50,000 nt of DNA. Source: Zygnema cylindricum. Its lineage: Eukaryota > Streptophyta > Zygnematophyceae > Zygnematales > Zygnemataceae. The stretch's first letter is position 1; each line of letters opens with the position of its first letter. A model generated the notes under the pieces. The model saw only the letters and a list, made by a program, of their open reading frames with translations. It was not told where the DNA came from and made no database searches. Shown piece after piece: positions 1 to 9,855 of this stretch. Made by a program: the position numbers and the translations under genes. The DNA lies in the NCBI GenBank assembly GCA_037447655.1, contig JBBHKE010001418.1:1-50000 (forward strand). Direction: 5' to 3'.

Positions 1-2197
1 ACTTCGCGGAAGTCTCTCGTTTCATGATCGTTGCCAGCTTTTCACGACAGTTCTATGTGCCAATTGCCGTTTAGTTTTTAAAGCATGCAGACATGTGCAG
101 TCGGCGGACTGAATGAGCAAGAATTGTGTACGGTATAGTGGGGATTTAGTGCGGCGGCTAAGCACGATATATATAATATAATACGGATGATCTTCCGTTG
201 AGGCAGTTCCGTTGAGAACAAAGCTTCAAATTGGCGATTAAAAGGACCAAATATGGAATTGATGTGAGTGCATTTTATTGGCTGTAAACAAAAATGGTCG
301 GCGGCCATTGACATTGTTGCGACTTCATGCGACCAATCCCGCAACGACAACAGATTTCGAAGCAATAGCGACGTCATGCAGAAACTATTGCTAGAAAGAC
401 AGGTGTCAATACCTTGAATGGTATTGTTTTCTGAAAAGATTTAGCAGAATGTAAATTTTTAAACATTGACAAATTATTCTTTAAGCCAATTATAATTGGT
501 CAAGTGTGAAAATAATTGGCCACGCTCAACTCAACGGAAATTAGTGTACTTTAAAAGGATTCCTCGCACCGTATCCTTATTTTGCTACGATTGTTACGAA
601 ATAATCGCACTTTTGGAGTATCGCTCTGATCTGTAAATTCCCGTTACAGTTTTGGTACAAACAGCGTTAGCGGTCAATTCGGAGACCGTATCCGTAAACG
701 AAATCGTACTCTGTACAGAATGCGGAAGCTCCTAAACAAAACTTTCGGTCAAGTTGAAAATGCAGAATTCTCAAAAGATTTGCGCCCGGTTTGATTCCAG
801 ATGTACTTTTTTGGCGGCCGGGAGCTCGCTAGGTTTGTGGCCCAAGTTTGGCCAAAATGACAGCAAGCTGCCTCAGGGCTCGCAGGGCTTTTTATGGGCG
901 GAAACGACAAAACAGCTGTCGCTGATGTACGTCTGGACGGTTCAGCTATTAAATTGATATCGTACGGACATATCTTCGGGGCTGATGCTGGCCAGGAGAT
1001 CTAACCGTACCCTCGGCGTCTAGTTCACAAAATCCAAAAATTGCAGAAAGTTAGGAACCCGGTTCACTTTGGACTAACCGAGACAAAGTCACAAACGGGC
1101 AAGCGGCGCAAAGCCGCAACCTGCGTATAATTTTAATTCTGTCAGAAAAATTAACGCTGAGGTTTGAATGCCACGTGTCCTACGAGATGCTAAGACTTAT
1201 TGCACGTGTACTACGAAGATGCGGCTGCTGTCAAAGTGTGACGCGCGGGCAGAAACAAAATATTTTATTCCACTCAACGACAACCTTTCCGAAAAAAAAA
1301 AAAAAGGATAATGTCGGCGATAATGCCGGGGAGTAACGGTACGGTAATAGAAAAAAAAAGTACAACAGAAGGAAAAGTGGACGGCCATTATGGCGTCGAG
1401 AATTGACTTCCAATTCGATCCACTGCACGTGATAATTTAGGGTTATTTTTTTTTTTTGCCAGCGTTGAAATCATTTATAGTATTTCCGCGGCCAGTTTAT
1501 GGGAAAGGACTGCCAGACGGATTTTTTAGAAGCGGGACAAAAACAATGTGTCTTGACATTTAAAAATCATATTACTGTTGTACAGGATAATAGACATCTC
1601 TGCCAAATGGCAATCCCTAAACACTTTGCAGCAGCGTCACTGTGACTTCCGTACTCTGCTGTCAATTGACTATTAATATTTCATGTGACTGCGGCTGTCG
1701 AGCTGATTTTCAATCAAAAAGTACATTCTTGGAATTATCATGCTGTCAGCGCCACGTGTCTCAACTGTTTTGTCGCACTTCATTCATAATTGGCCAAGGG
1801 CTTTGATAGTCGATATGGTCCGGCTGAAAGATTTTTCTTTAATCGATTTCGGCTCGAGTCTTAAATACTCGATCGCAGCCGTCGATCAAAGACGATCGCC
1901 GTTCGCCTCGCTCGCTGGCGCATCTCGCGGCTGTCGTCCGAAGGGCGATTGTCCGTTGTACGAAGAGCCTTTCAATAAGCTTGTCGTATGTACTAATGAG
2001 GAAGGAAAAGAAAATGCGTTCCCCAGTTGAGCACATTCCGACAAAATAGACGCAGCCGCGTGTGAATGTGAGGTACTCGGGCAACTCTGAAATTTTCTTA
2101 GAAAATGAACACGGAAAAATAAAACATTATAAATTGCTTTAAACGGTAACCTAAAAATTATGAACTGTCAACTGTCAAATACGACAAAGTGGTACAG
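1..2197. other. Intergenic, no gene recognised
   Basis: Short open frames occur on both strands but none shows a recognisable domain, and several run through homopolymers (for example the A/T tracts near 1291-1305 and 1446-1457). No RNA gene or transposon coding remnant was recognised. GTAC words are frequent here, as elsewhere in the non-genic parts of the window. Confidence 0.5.
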
Positions 2198-2409
2198 TAC
2201 ACCGTGAATCGCTAATAATGTTTTCGCCACATAAAAAATCTTTTCTCCGTACACAATTCTTCGATTTTCAATTTGAGAGCGCCAATCGGAAGCTGAGGGT
2301 TTAATCTTTCAACATCAACCGTCAGATCCACAATAGGGCATGTGTGTACGGGTAAAAGATGTTTTAAGTGGCGAAAAAAGCATTAACACTAATAGTGATA
2401 TACGGTGTA
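2198..2409. mobile_element. MITE, family F copy 1 (TA-flanked)
   Basis: About 212 bp, starting TACACCGTGAATCGCTAAT and ending with the imperfect inverse (ACTAATAGTGATATACGGTGTA). The subterminal boxes TTTTCGCCAC and GTGGCGAAAA also pair. TA at each end suits the target duplication of Tc1/mariner-type (Stowaway-like) MITEs. There is no coding capacity. Related copies lie at 11607-11827 and 11826-12003, as an interrupted copy around the Copia element (4940-5087 and 11504-11550), and as the ends of 12624-14339. Confidence 0.7.
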
Positions 2410-2780
2410 GTGTAGTCTGCGCGAGAGTTTTCCTGTTTCTTTTCTTTTTTTGCGAATTATTTCCGGGATCGTGCGACGTGACAGCTTCAAGTTTTTGCGG
2501 ACCCCGACCAACATTTTTTTTGACCGCCTTCCGGTCCAATACTTTGTTTTGGAAGAACCGTGCTCGTTTGTCCGTACACTTCTCACGCCAACGAAGGGAC
2601 TCGCCGTTACAACTTAGAATGGACGTTTGTAGCTAAAACAAGCCGGCCGTCTTTGTACGGGTTGGCAAATAAGCATAGTTGTTTACGGCGTTTAGTGCGA
2701 GTGATTTAATCGCGACGAATTATAAGTAACAAACGTATTGAACCTTTTGAAAAAATCTTAAAAATAGTTAATGAATTTTG

Positions 2781-3070
2781 GTCCGTACTATTCCTTACAT
2801 GTAAACAAAAATAAATAATACATATCCGCAGTTTGTACATTTTCCGTACAGTTCCCGCCTCTTTTCGTCATAGTCCGTACAATTATTGTACAATTTCGTA
2901 CGTTTCTCGTCATATTTCTGTTCAGTTTACCGGACAGAAAGTACAACGAAGTGCAGAGTATCTTTTCGTCATATTCCGTACTTTTTTGTACAAAACCGTA
3001 CAATTACCGTAAATGACGTACAGTTGCCGTAAATTTTCCGTTCAGTTTACCAGACATGAAGTACATCACG
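2781..3070. repeat. GTAC-dense degenerate repeat block
   Basis: I count 12 GTAC tetranucleotides in about 290 bp, where roughly one would be expected by chance. They recur in contexts such as TCCGTACA and TTTGTACA. A longer unit, TTCAGTTTACCGGACAGAAAG and TTCAGTTTACCAGACATGAAG, occurs twice about 120 bp apart, so part of the block is a decayed tandem repeat. No coding function is suggested. Confidence 0.5.
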
Positions 3071-3162
3071 CTTTTTTGCGATTTTTTCAAAAGTCACAAA
3101 TTATACGTTTCAATCGCAAAAAAGGAAAAATTAGCGCTATTTGAACAACAGCACAAATAAAC

Positions 3163-3522
3163 CAAGGTTCAAAAGTAGGCGTTTTATGGTAGGTCTTTGG
3201 TAGGCGCAAAGTTTGATAAGTTGTGTTATGGGCTTTTCGTATAATCTTCTTAAATCGTTGCTTTGATCAGCGACCATCCGATCGTCTATATCTGACGGTT
3301 TAAATAAAAAATACCTCAAAATTCACAAAAAAAAAAATGTCCGAATGTTTTTCAAAATTAAGACAGTACGTTTTACTCTCTATCGATCGATGTGCAACCC
3401 TACCCTGTTACTATTTTTTTTCATTTTTCGACCAATATAATATGGGTCCTAAGGTCTTATTGTATGTTTAACATACAATAAGCATATTGTATGGGCCTAC
3501 TTTCACCTACTTTTGAACTTTC
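3163..3522. mobile_element. hAT-type MITE copy 1, with 8-bp target duplication
   Basis: A 360-bp element with terminal inverted repeats CAAGGTTCAAAAGTAGGCG (left) and, inverted, GAAAGTTCAAAAGTAGGTG (right). It is flanked by a perfect 8-bp direct repeat AAATAAAC (3155-3162 and 3523-3530). Terminal CA-rich inverted repeats with 8-bp duplications are the hallmark of the hAT superfamily. It has no transposase. An inverted second copy lies at 12017-12379 and a short end remnant at 23670-23688. Confidence 0.85.
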
Positions 3523-3766
3523 AAATAAACAACGGTTTTGTCATTTTGGCGTTTTCTCACACGACAAACGACACATAACACACGACAAGATACACATAAT
3601 TTGCGACATGAAAGCCAAAAGCGAGCGGTGTTCACACAGATTTTGGCATGCGTCATGTGTACAGTTCCGTTTTTGTAGTTCGCGTGTAAATGACCGCGTA
3701 AATCTCGGTCGCCAGTCATTCTCGGAAAAAAATGTACAGTTTAGTAGAGAAGTAATTATACATATG

Positions 3767-4812
3767 GAACTGATCATGACGGTGACTGTTTTGGTTGCGC
3801 ACAGTCACTTACGTCATTTTGTCAAAAAATGTACGTTTGAAGTACACATTGTTACAAATAAAGTACCGTTGAGTACAAATTTGACGGTCAATCGGTTGGA
3901 CAACTTTGACTTTCAAAATATTATTTCAACCGTTTAAAAGTTGCTGCGCTTGCGAACGTCGACTGTCATAATAAAATTAGCAATTCACACGGCCGACGAA
4001 CGTTTAGGGTAACAAAACTACGGCAACCACATGTAAACAAAAGAGTTGCAAAGAGTCACTTTTTGTCGTTACGTGAGCTCCACGGTGAGAGCACTTAGAC
4101 GCAAACTTGAAATTTAATCGTCTAAGCGTTACATTGAACTTAGACGCGAAGTGAAACGAAACCTCTTTAAACTTAATACCTATAAATCTTGTACGGAAAT
4201 ATTAAAACGCACGAAATGAAATAAACTTTGTAAACTATAATAAAACGAACCGGCGTAAAAATATCAATTAAAATTAACTGAAAAAAATGCATTCGTCACG
4301 CCAAACTAAATCGAGCCACACTATCTACTAATCAACATTCTTACATTGACAACGAAATTTTGTTTCGTGCGTTTTAATATTTCCTTACAAGATTTCTAGT
4401 ACTTCAGTTTAAAGAGGTTTCGTTTCACTTTGCGTCTAAGTTCAATGTAACGCATAAACGACTAAATTTCAACTTTGCGGCTAAGTGCTCTCATTGTGGA
4501 GCTCACGTAACGACAAAAAGTGAATGTCTGCAACAATTTTATTTACATGTGGTTGTTGCAATTTTGTTACCGTAAACGTTCGCCAGCCGTGTGAATTGCT
4601 AATTTTGCTTGGCGGTCGACGTTCGAAAGCGCGGCAAAATTTTAAACGGCTGAAAAAATATTTTGAAAGTCAAAGTTGTCTAACCGATTGACCGTCAAAC
4701 TTGTACTCAACGTTACTTTATTTGTACCAATGTGTACTTCAAACGCTCATTTTTTCACAAAATGGCGTAAGTGACTGTGCGCAACCAAAAAAGTCATTGT
4801 CATAATCAATTC
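3767..4812. repeat. Long inverted repeat (foldback), arms of about 450 bp
   Basis: The left arm (about 3767-4217) is the imperfect reverse complement of the right arm (about 4363-4812), separated by a spacer of about 145 bp. Matching landmarks include GTTGCGCACAGTCACTTACG against CGTAAGTGACTGTGCGCAAC, and AATATTAAAACGCACGAAA against its inverse. The arms have diverged by many point changes and small indels. Long terminal inverted repeats of this kind occur in foldback and Mutator-like elements. I could not define a target duplication, so the class is open. Confidence 0.75.
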
Positions 4813-4939
4813 CCTAATAATAATTCATGGCTGAGAAAAAATTAGTGTACACAATGTGTGTACAAAAGAGAGGACTTGTACGGACGACTATAGAAAAGGA
4901 CAGTTACTGCACGAAAACGGCGCGTGCACACCTCGAAGT

Positions 4940-5087
4940 CAATTCACACTAATTAATTTTCTCCACTAAAAACATATTTTCTCCACTAAAAACATATTCT
5001 TTCCCGTGCACACCATGTCCAACATTGGGTGGAGACCGCCAGTCGAAAGTTGGGAATCTCGATATCCAATCGCAACCGTCAAATCAA
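4940..5087. mobile_element. MITE, family F copy 4, left part (split by Copia element 1)
   Basis: The stretch GACCGCCAGTCGAAAGTTGG ... CAATCGCAACCGTCA matches the interior of the family F copies at 2198-2409 and 11607-11827. It stops at 5087, where the Copia LTR begins. The matching right part, with GTGTGCACGAGAA and ATGTTATAATGG, resumes at 11504. A 20-bp unit (ATTTTCTCCACTAAAAACAT) is duplicated in tandem at 4956-4995. Confidence 0.6.
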
Positions 5088-5732
5088 TGCAATTCTGTGT
5101 CCTCCATTGGACTACAGAATACAGGAAGCCTCTAGATAGTGTTTAACTAACCCACTTTAAGCCACGACCACTTCTGCCCAAGAAGGCAAACTGACAATTT
5201 GACTGCACCCCTGTGCAGCCTGGACTCCCCTGAGTCCGTAGCAAAAAGAATCACTGAAAAAGGCCAACCAGGCGATAAGTTATGAGGCAGTAAAAAATGC
5301 CAATTTGTACAAACTCTCAAAGGGAGAGGTGATCACCTACCAAAATTTTCTAAGTACTGATTCTCTCTAATAACTCCTATCTACTGAAGTACGGACCAAT
5401 CAGATTACTGTATCGTACACAAAAGTACTACTGGCGATGTACCTTTTGTACGGCCTATGTACGACAAGGCCATTAAGTGGACGCGTGTCCACTTTTCACT
5501 CGTCCGTACGTTCCTCGGAATTCCTATGACCGAATGTCATCTCTCCACGTGGCTCCAAGTCACGCCACGTCACAAAACGCCAAAGTGACCATTCCGGGAT
5601 TTCGGCGATGATGTGCGCCGTCGGATTTTACGCGAAACGCAATCTTAGCCGCAATAAATACTTGCGCGATATTTGTTCCGATGTCGAAATAAAATGCGTG
5701 GTATCCGTTTTGAATTAGCGTCGTACGACGTA

Positions 5733-5739
5733 CTTTATA
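5733..5739 (-). promoter_or_regulatory. Candidate TATA box in the 3' LTR of Copia element 1
   Basis: TATAAAG on the minus strand, about 385 bp from the LTR's 5' edge. It is conserved in the other LTR at 11109-11115. Placement between U3 and R is inferred; no transcript data are available. Confidence 0.4.
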
Positions 5740-5847
5740 AAACTGAATCTATGTACGTCGTATACAGTTCTAGTTAAATGGATTTAATTCCTCCTAACCA
5801 AATATATATTTATCACATACCATAGCACTTAGCATTGGTCCTAGTCT

Positions 5848-6054
5848 CTTAGGATAAGGCTGACCGCTACCGGTCAACTTGACGAACCGTAGGTACCGGG
5901 ATCAAATCTCTGATCCGTCAAGTATATTTTTAGTAGACTACTAAAAATAGCTGTCTGTTGAACTAAGGCAGCCATGGATCAACCTCCCTCTCTTAGCTTC
6001 AGTGACTACAACAAGTATGGGAGCTAGAGAGCGGAGGTGGAGGTAGGCTGTCCG
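5848..6054 (+). other. SINE-like module in the LTR (antisense to the element)
   Basis: A tRNA-like head (about 5848-5908) has an A-box-like CTTAGGATAAGGCTGACC and a B-box-like GGGATCAAATC. It is followed by GGCAGCCATGG and then a hairpin: stem AACCTCC-CTCTCTTAGCT against AGCTAGAGAGCGGAGGTGG, with loop CAGTGACTACAACAAGTATG. The same head, box and hairpin order recurs in the LTRs of Copia element 2 and in the solo LTR at 12958-14152. A tRNA-derived SINE origin is inference from the box order. Confidence 0.5.
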
Positions 6055-6122
6055 TCCTTTTTCCTTTTTATAAAAACATATCTAAACCTAGAAAATACTT
6101 TAGAAATCTATAAATTTCAACA

Positions 6123-6130
6123 CTCCCCTT
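6123..6130 (-). promoter_or_regulatory. Polypurine tract of Copia element 1
   Basis: AAGGGGAG on the minus strand, directly before the 3' LTR TGTTGAAATT. It would prime plus-strand DNA synthesis. The identical tract sits at 31255-31262 in Copia element 2. Confidence 0.85.
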
Positions 6131-6135
6131 ATTTT

Positions 6136-9100
6136 CTAGTCTAATTTTAATTTTTCTTTCAACCCGCATTTTTCCCGACAATATTTTAGTTTAGGAGAGG
6201 GCACAGGTTTGGTCATCATGTCAGCCACCATTTCTTCATCAGGTTTATACACAAGATTTAAAATTTTATTTTCAACTTTTTCTCTTACGAAACTTAATCT
6301 TATGTCCATATGTTTTGCTTTGAAATGGTGTTTTGGATTGGCTGCGATTGCAATTGCAGCTTGATTATCGCAAAAGATTTCATGCACTCCCTCCTTCATA
6401 AATCCCAGTTCTTGTAACAATGATTTCACCCACATTAGTTCTTTTACGGCAGAACAAGACGCCATATACTCAGCCTCCATAGTAGACTGAGCAACCACCT
6501 TTTGTTGCTTACTGCTCCAACAGCAAGCACCTTCCCCCACATACAAAACATATCCAGAAGTGCATCTTCTCATAGGTGCATCCCCATAGCTGGCATCACT
6601 CCAAGTGGTGATATCAGTGTGCTCCCCTCCCAAATGCAACCATAATTCTCTGGTTCCAACCAGATATCTCATGACTCTCTTGGCTGCCTCCCAGTCTCTT
6701 TTCCTAGGATCATTGAGACTCCTACTGAGTACACCAACTGCCGCCGCTATGTCCGGCCTGGTACAATTCATAAAATAGATTAAGCTTCCTACGACCTGTC
6801 TATAAGGGATAGACTTCATGAACTCTCTCTCCTCTGGACTCATCTGATCGTCTAAGATCATCACTCCTCCTTCTACACTCCCATCACATACTTTTTTCAA
6901 GTCCATGGGAGTGGTACAACTGTTAGCATTTTCCATCTGGAATTTCTCAAGCATATTACCTATCGCTTCTTTCTGAGTAAGTCTGATAATCTTCTTCCCC
7001 CTATCTCTCTCCATTTGGATCCCCAAAATATATGTTGCCTCTCCTAAATCCTTCATATCAAATCTGCCCCTAAGATCTTTCTTTAGCCTATTGATATTCT
7101 CCAAAGACTTACTTAACACAAACAGATCATCCACATAAATTGCAATAAAAATGACACCATTCTCATCTTCAAACATATAGATAGAATGGTCAGAGCTGAT
7201 CCGGATGTATCCCAGATCGGTGAGAAACTCATCTAGTTTCTTATTCCACTGTCGGGGAGCCTGTTTCAGTCCATATAAGGACTTTATGAGCCTGCACACT
7301 TTGCTCTCTTCTCCTTCTTCCACAAACCCCTCGGGTTGCCTCATTAAAATTTCTTCCTCTAACTCACCATTAAGAAAAGCAGTCTTAATATCCATCTGGT
7401 GAATTTCCATGTCTTCCGCTGCGGCCAGACTGAGGAGTATCCTTACCGATGGGAACCGAACAACTGGAGCAAAGGTCTCCTCATAGTCAATCCCCTCTTT
7501 TTGAGTGAACCCCTTCGCTACCAATCGAGCCTTATACCTCTCAATTGTATTATCTGGGTTCAGTTTTAGTTTAAATACCCATTTACATCCAATAGGTTTT
7601 CTGTCTGGAGGGCAATCCGCTAGTTCCCAAGTATTTGCTTCCATGATAGAAGCCATCTCATCATTTATGGCTCTAATCCATCTTTCTTTCTCTGGACTAT
7701 TCACTGCCTCTAAATAAGACTGAGGCTCATCTGGGTGAGATAGCTTAGTTACCTTATGGGCAGCTTGTTTTTCCTGTATCCTTTTGCTGCTCCTCCTTCC
7801 TCCCTCAAACTCCGAAGCTGGAATGGATGGAAGTCTTGGATTTCTTCTCACCGTCTCATCGGCTCCCCTGTCCATAAAAACCGTATCTTGTCCCGCTTCT
7901 TCCATCTCCTCGAAGTCCATAGGAGTATGTGAGGTTTCCGGTGAGTCTCCTGTATCTTCGATCTCCCCTGAATCTGTAATCACAGTTTCACTCATGTCTT
8001 TTTCGGGAACGACTGAGTTCTCCTCACTTTCGGACTCAAATCTGATCCTTATCTTCTTTGTATATTTGAAGGGGTCAAATGACTTCCCTTCATCCATGAC
8101 AACTAAGTGTTTGACCAGAATGATATCTTTCTTTGCTAAGTCATAGACTCTATATCCCTTAACATCCTCATCATATCCCACAAAGTATCCAGGTTTTCCC
8201 TTAGCATCTAGTTTCCAATTTTTCCTATCCGTGTCAAGACTGTAAACTTGGCTACCAAATACTTTAAGGTGTGAGATATCTGGTTTCCTTCCAACCCATC
8301 TCTCATAAGGTGTCTCTCCCTTTACAGCTGAGGTAAGGACTCTATTTTTAATATAGTTGGCACAGTTCATTGCCTCTGCCCAAAATCTCTTTCCTATTTT
8401 CTTGTCTGCCAACATACTGCATGCACTATCTCCTAGTGTTCTATTCAACCTCTCAGCTACCCCATTTTGTTCTGGGTTATATGGTAAAGTTTTCTGGTGT
8501 TGCACTCCCTCACCTCTTAGATATTCCTCAAATTGGTTAGAGGTATATTCCCCCCCATTATCACTCCTTATCCTCTTAATAGGGGTTTCATGCAATTTCT
8601 CACTCCATGCTTTATATACTTTGAAGTAAGTTGATGCTTCAGACTTATTTTTCAGAAAGTAGACTCTAGAGTATCTAGACCAATCATCAGTTATTGTCAT
8701 CATAAATCTCTTTCCTCCAACCGAAGGTACTTTTGCAGGTCCCCAAATGTCTGTGTGGACCAAATCTAACACTTTATCACCTCTATATGTGGCAGCTTTG
8801 GGAAAGGGAAGTCTGTGAGCCTTACCTTGAGCACAACCACTACAATCATCCATCACTTCATTATCCCCAAACTGAATGCCATCTACTACCCCAAGCTTTT
8901 TCATTTCCCTTAACCTATCAAAATGCACATGCCCCAACCGCTTATGCCAAATCATCACCTTAGGAACACCAACATAGTAAGCATTCTTCTTTTCATTACT
9001 CAAGTTAAGCCTAAACATTCCTTGGCTACCTTTATCAGCTGTAAAGTAGACTTCATCTCGGTACTTAGCTGTAAAGACTCCCTTTCTAGTGAAAGTATCA

Positions 9101-9855
9101 AACTCTTTGTCATCTAACACAGACGTAGAGACAAGATTTTTACTCAGCTGGGGAATGTAAAGTACATCTGAGAATGTAAGTATCGAAGTCTTACCCTCCA
9201 CTAAGACTTTCAGATCTACTGATCCCACTAGATCTGTAGTAACCACTCTCCCATCCCCATACTCTATCTCTACAGTAGGAATCTTTCTTAACTTAGTGAA
9301 GAGTTCTTTATCACGACACATATGCATGGATGCACCTGAGTCGATGATCCATCCTTCCTGTGGAGCTTCCCGAATTGCTCCAAGGGCACACTTTTGCCTT
9401 CGAGGAATCTCCTTCTCCTCCAGACTCTCGTCAAGAAGAAGCTCCCCATCCTCCTCAAAGGACTCATCCTCGGTTTCTCCTGACACTTTTGTAACTACAA
9501 GTGCCTTTTTCTTCCCTCCGGAAGAACCTCCTCCACGGTTCTCTTGGAGCCTCAGCTCTGATAGCTTGACACAATCTGCAATAAAGTGTCCCGGCTTTTT
9601 GCAATAATGACAAAGACCCTTTGGGGGCCTCTGTCCCCCAGACAGATCTCTTTCCCCTCTATAAGGTTTCTTCGGGTCCTTCCCCCATCGGTCCCCTCCT
9701 GCTTCTAGAGCTTGAATGCTCTTTCCTCCTCTCCTAATCTCCATTGTATTTTCCTGCACAAGTATCATCCTGACTACTGTGTTCCATTTCCATGAACTAT
9801 CAGGCATTCCCTGTACTCGGTACACTATGTTTTCAAACTCATCTGGTAATTTCAT
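6136..9855 (-). CDS. Copia pol polyprotein (Gag C-end, protease, integrase, RT, RNase H)
   Basis: 1239 codons without a stop. In order: a CCHC zinc knuckle (CHYCKKPGHFIADC, residues 82-95) that belongs to Gag; aspartic protease with DSGAS at 172-176; integrase with a zinc-binding HHCC (H304, H309, C338, C341) and catalytic D369, D432 and E468; reverse transcriptase with D822 and the YVDD box at 907-910; RNase H with D1087, the acidic STMEAEY box near 1127 and D1163. All key residues are present, so the enzyme set may be functional. These proteins mature Gag, copy the RNA and integrate the cDNA. The first ATG overlaps the gag stop codon (ATGA), and pol lies in the -1 frame relative to gag. Expression could use that overlap by re-initiation or by frameshifting; the sequence does not decide. 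The frame ends 13 bp before the 3' LTR. Confidence 0.96.
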   Translation of the reverse strand: MKLPDEFENIVYRVQGMPDSSWKWNTVVRMILVQENTMEIRRGGKSIQALEAGGDRWGKDPKKPYRGERDLSGGQRPPKGLCHYCKKPGHFIADCVKLSELRLQENRGGGSSGGKKKALVVTKVSGETEDESFEEDGELLLDESLEEKEIPRRQKCALGAIREAPQEGWIIDSGASMHMCRDKELFTKLRKIPTVEIEYGDGRVVTTDLVGSVDLKVLVEGKTSILTFSDVLYIPQLSKNLVSTSVLDDKEFDTFTRKGVFTAKYRDEVYFTADKGSQGMFRLNLSNEKKNAYYVGVPKVMIWHKRLGHVHFDRLREMKKLGVVDGIQFGDNEVMDDCSGCAQGKAHRLPFPKAATYRGDKVLDLVHTDIWGPAKVPSVGGKRFMMTITDDWSRYSRVYFLKNKSEASTYFKVYKAWSEKLHETPIKRIRSDNGGEYTSNQFEEYLRGEGVQHQKTLPYNPEQNGVAERLNRTLGDSACSMLADKKIGKRFWAEAMNCANYIKNRVLTSAVKGETPYERWVGRKPDISHLKVFGSQVYSLDTDRKNWKLDAKGKPGYFVGYDEDVKGYRVYDLAKKDIILVKHLVVMDEGKSFDPFKYTKKIRIRFESESEENSVVPEKDMSETVITDSGEIEDTGDSPETSHTPMDFEEMEEAGQDTVFMDRGADETVRRNPRLPSIPASEFEGGRRSSKRIQEKQAAHKVTKLSHPDEPQSYLEAVNSPEKERWIRAINDEMASIMEANTWELADCPPDRKPIGCKWVFKLKLNPDNTIERYKARLVAKGFTQKEGIDYEETFAPVVRFPSVRILLSLAAAEDMEIHQMDIKTAFLNGELEEEILMRQPEGFVEEGEESKVCRLIKSLYGLKQAPRQWNKKLDEFLTDLGYIRISSDHSIYMFEDENGVIFIAIYVDDLFVLSKSLENINRLKKDLRGRFDMKDLGEATYILGIQMERDRGKKIIRLTQKEAIGNMLEKFQMENANSCTTPMDLKKVCDGSVEGGVMILDDQMSPEEREFMKSIPYRQVVGSLIYFMNCTRPDIAAAVGVLSRSLNDPRKRDWEAAKRVMRYLVGTRELWLHLGGEHTDITTWSDASYGDAPMRRCTSGYVLYVGEGACCWSSKQQKVVAQSTMEAEYMASCSAVKELMWVKSLLQELGFMKEGVHEIFCDNQAAIAIAANPKHHFKAKHMDIRLSFVREKVENKILNLVYKPDEEMVADMMTKPVPSPKLKYCREKCGLKEKLKLD

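Larger units (their letters stand above)
5088..6122 (-). repeat. 3' LTR of Copia element 1
   Basis: A 1035-bp copy nearly identical to 10465-11503. On the minus strand it starts TGTTGAAATT and ends GAATTGCA. Small differences include an extra TTTTCC unit in the other copy near 11447. It carries a TATA candidate and an antisense SINE-like module (separate entries). Confidence 0.95.

Noticed and set aside
5088-6122. Possible hammerhead ribozyme (retrozyme) in the LTR hairpin
   Set aside because: The core boxes CTGATGA and GAAA are not present around the conserved loop, and the element encodes its own enzymes.
6136-9855. Several plus-strand open frames opposite Copia pol (for example 7784-8146, 9296-9607)
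   Set aside because: Antisense shadows of the pol frame, rich in serine and leucine, with no recognisable domain.
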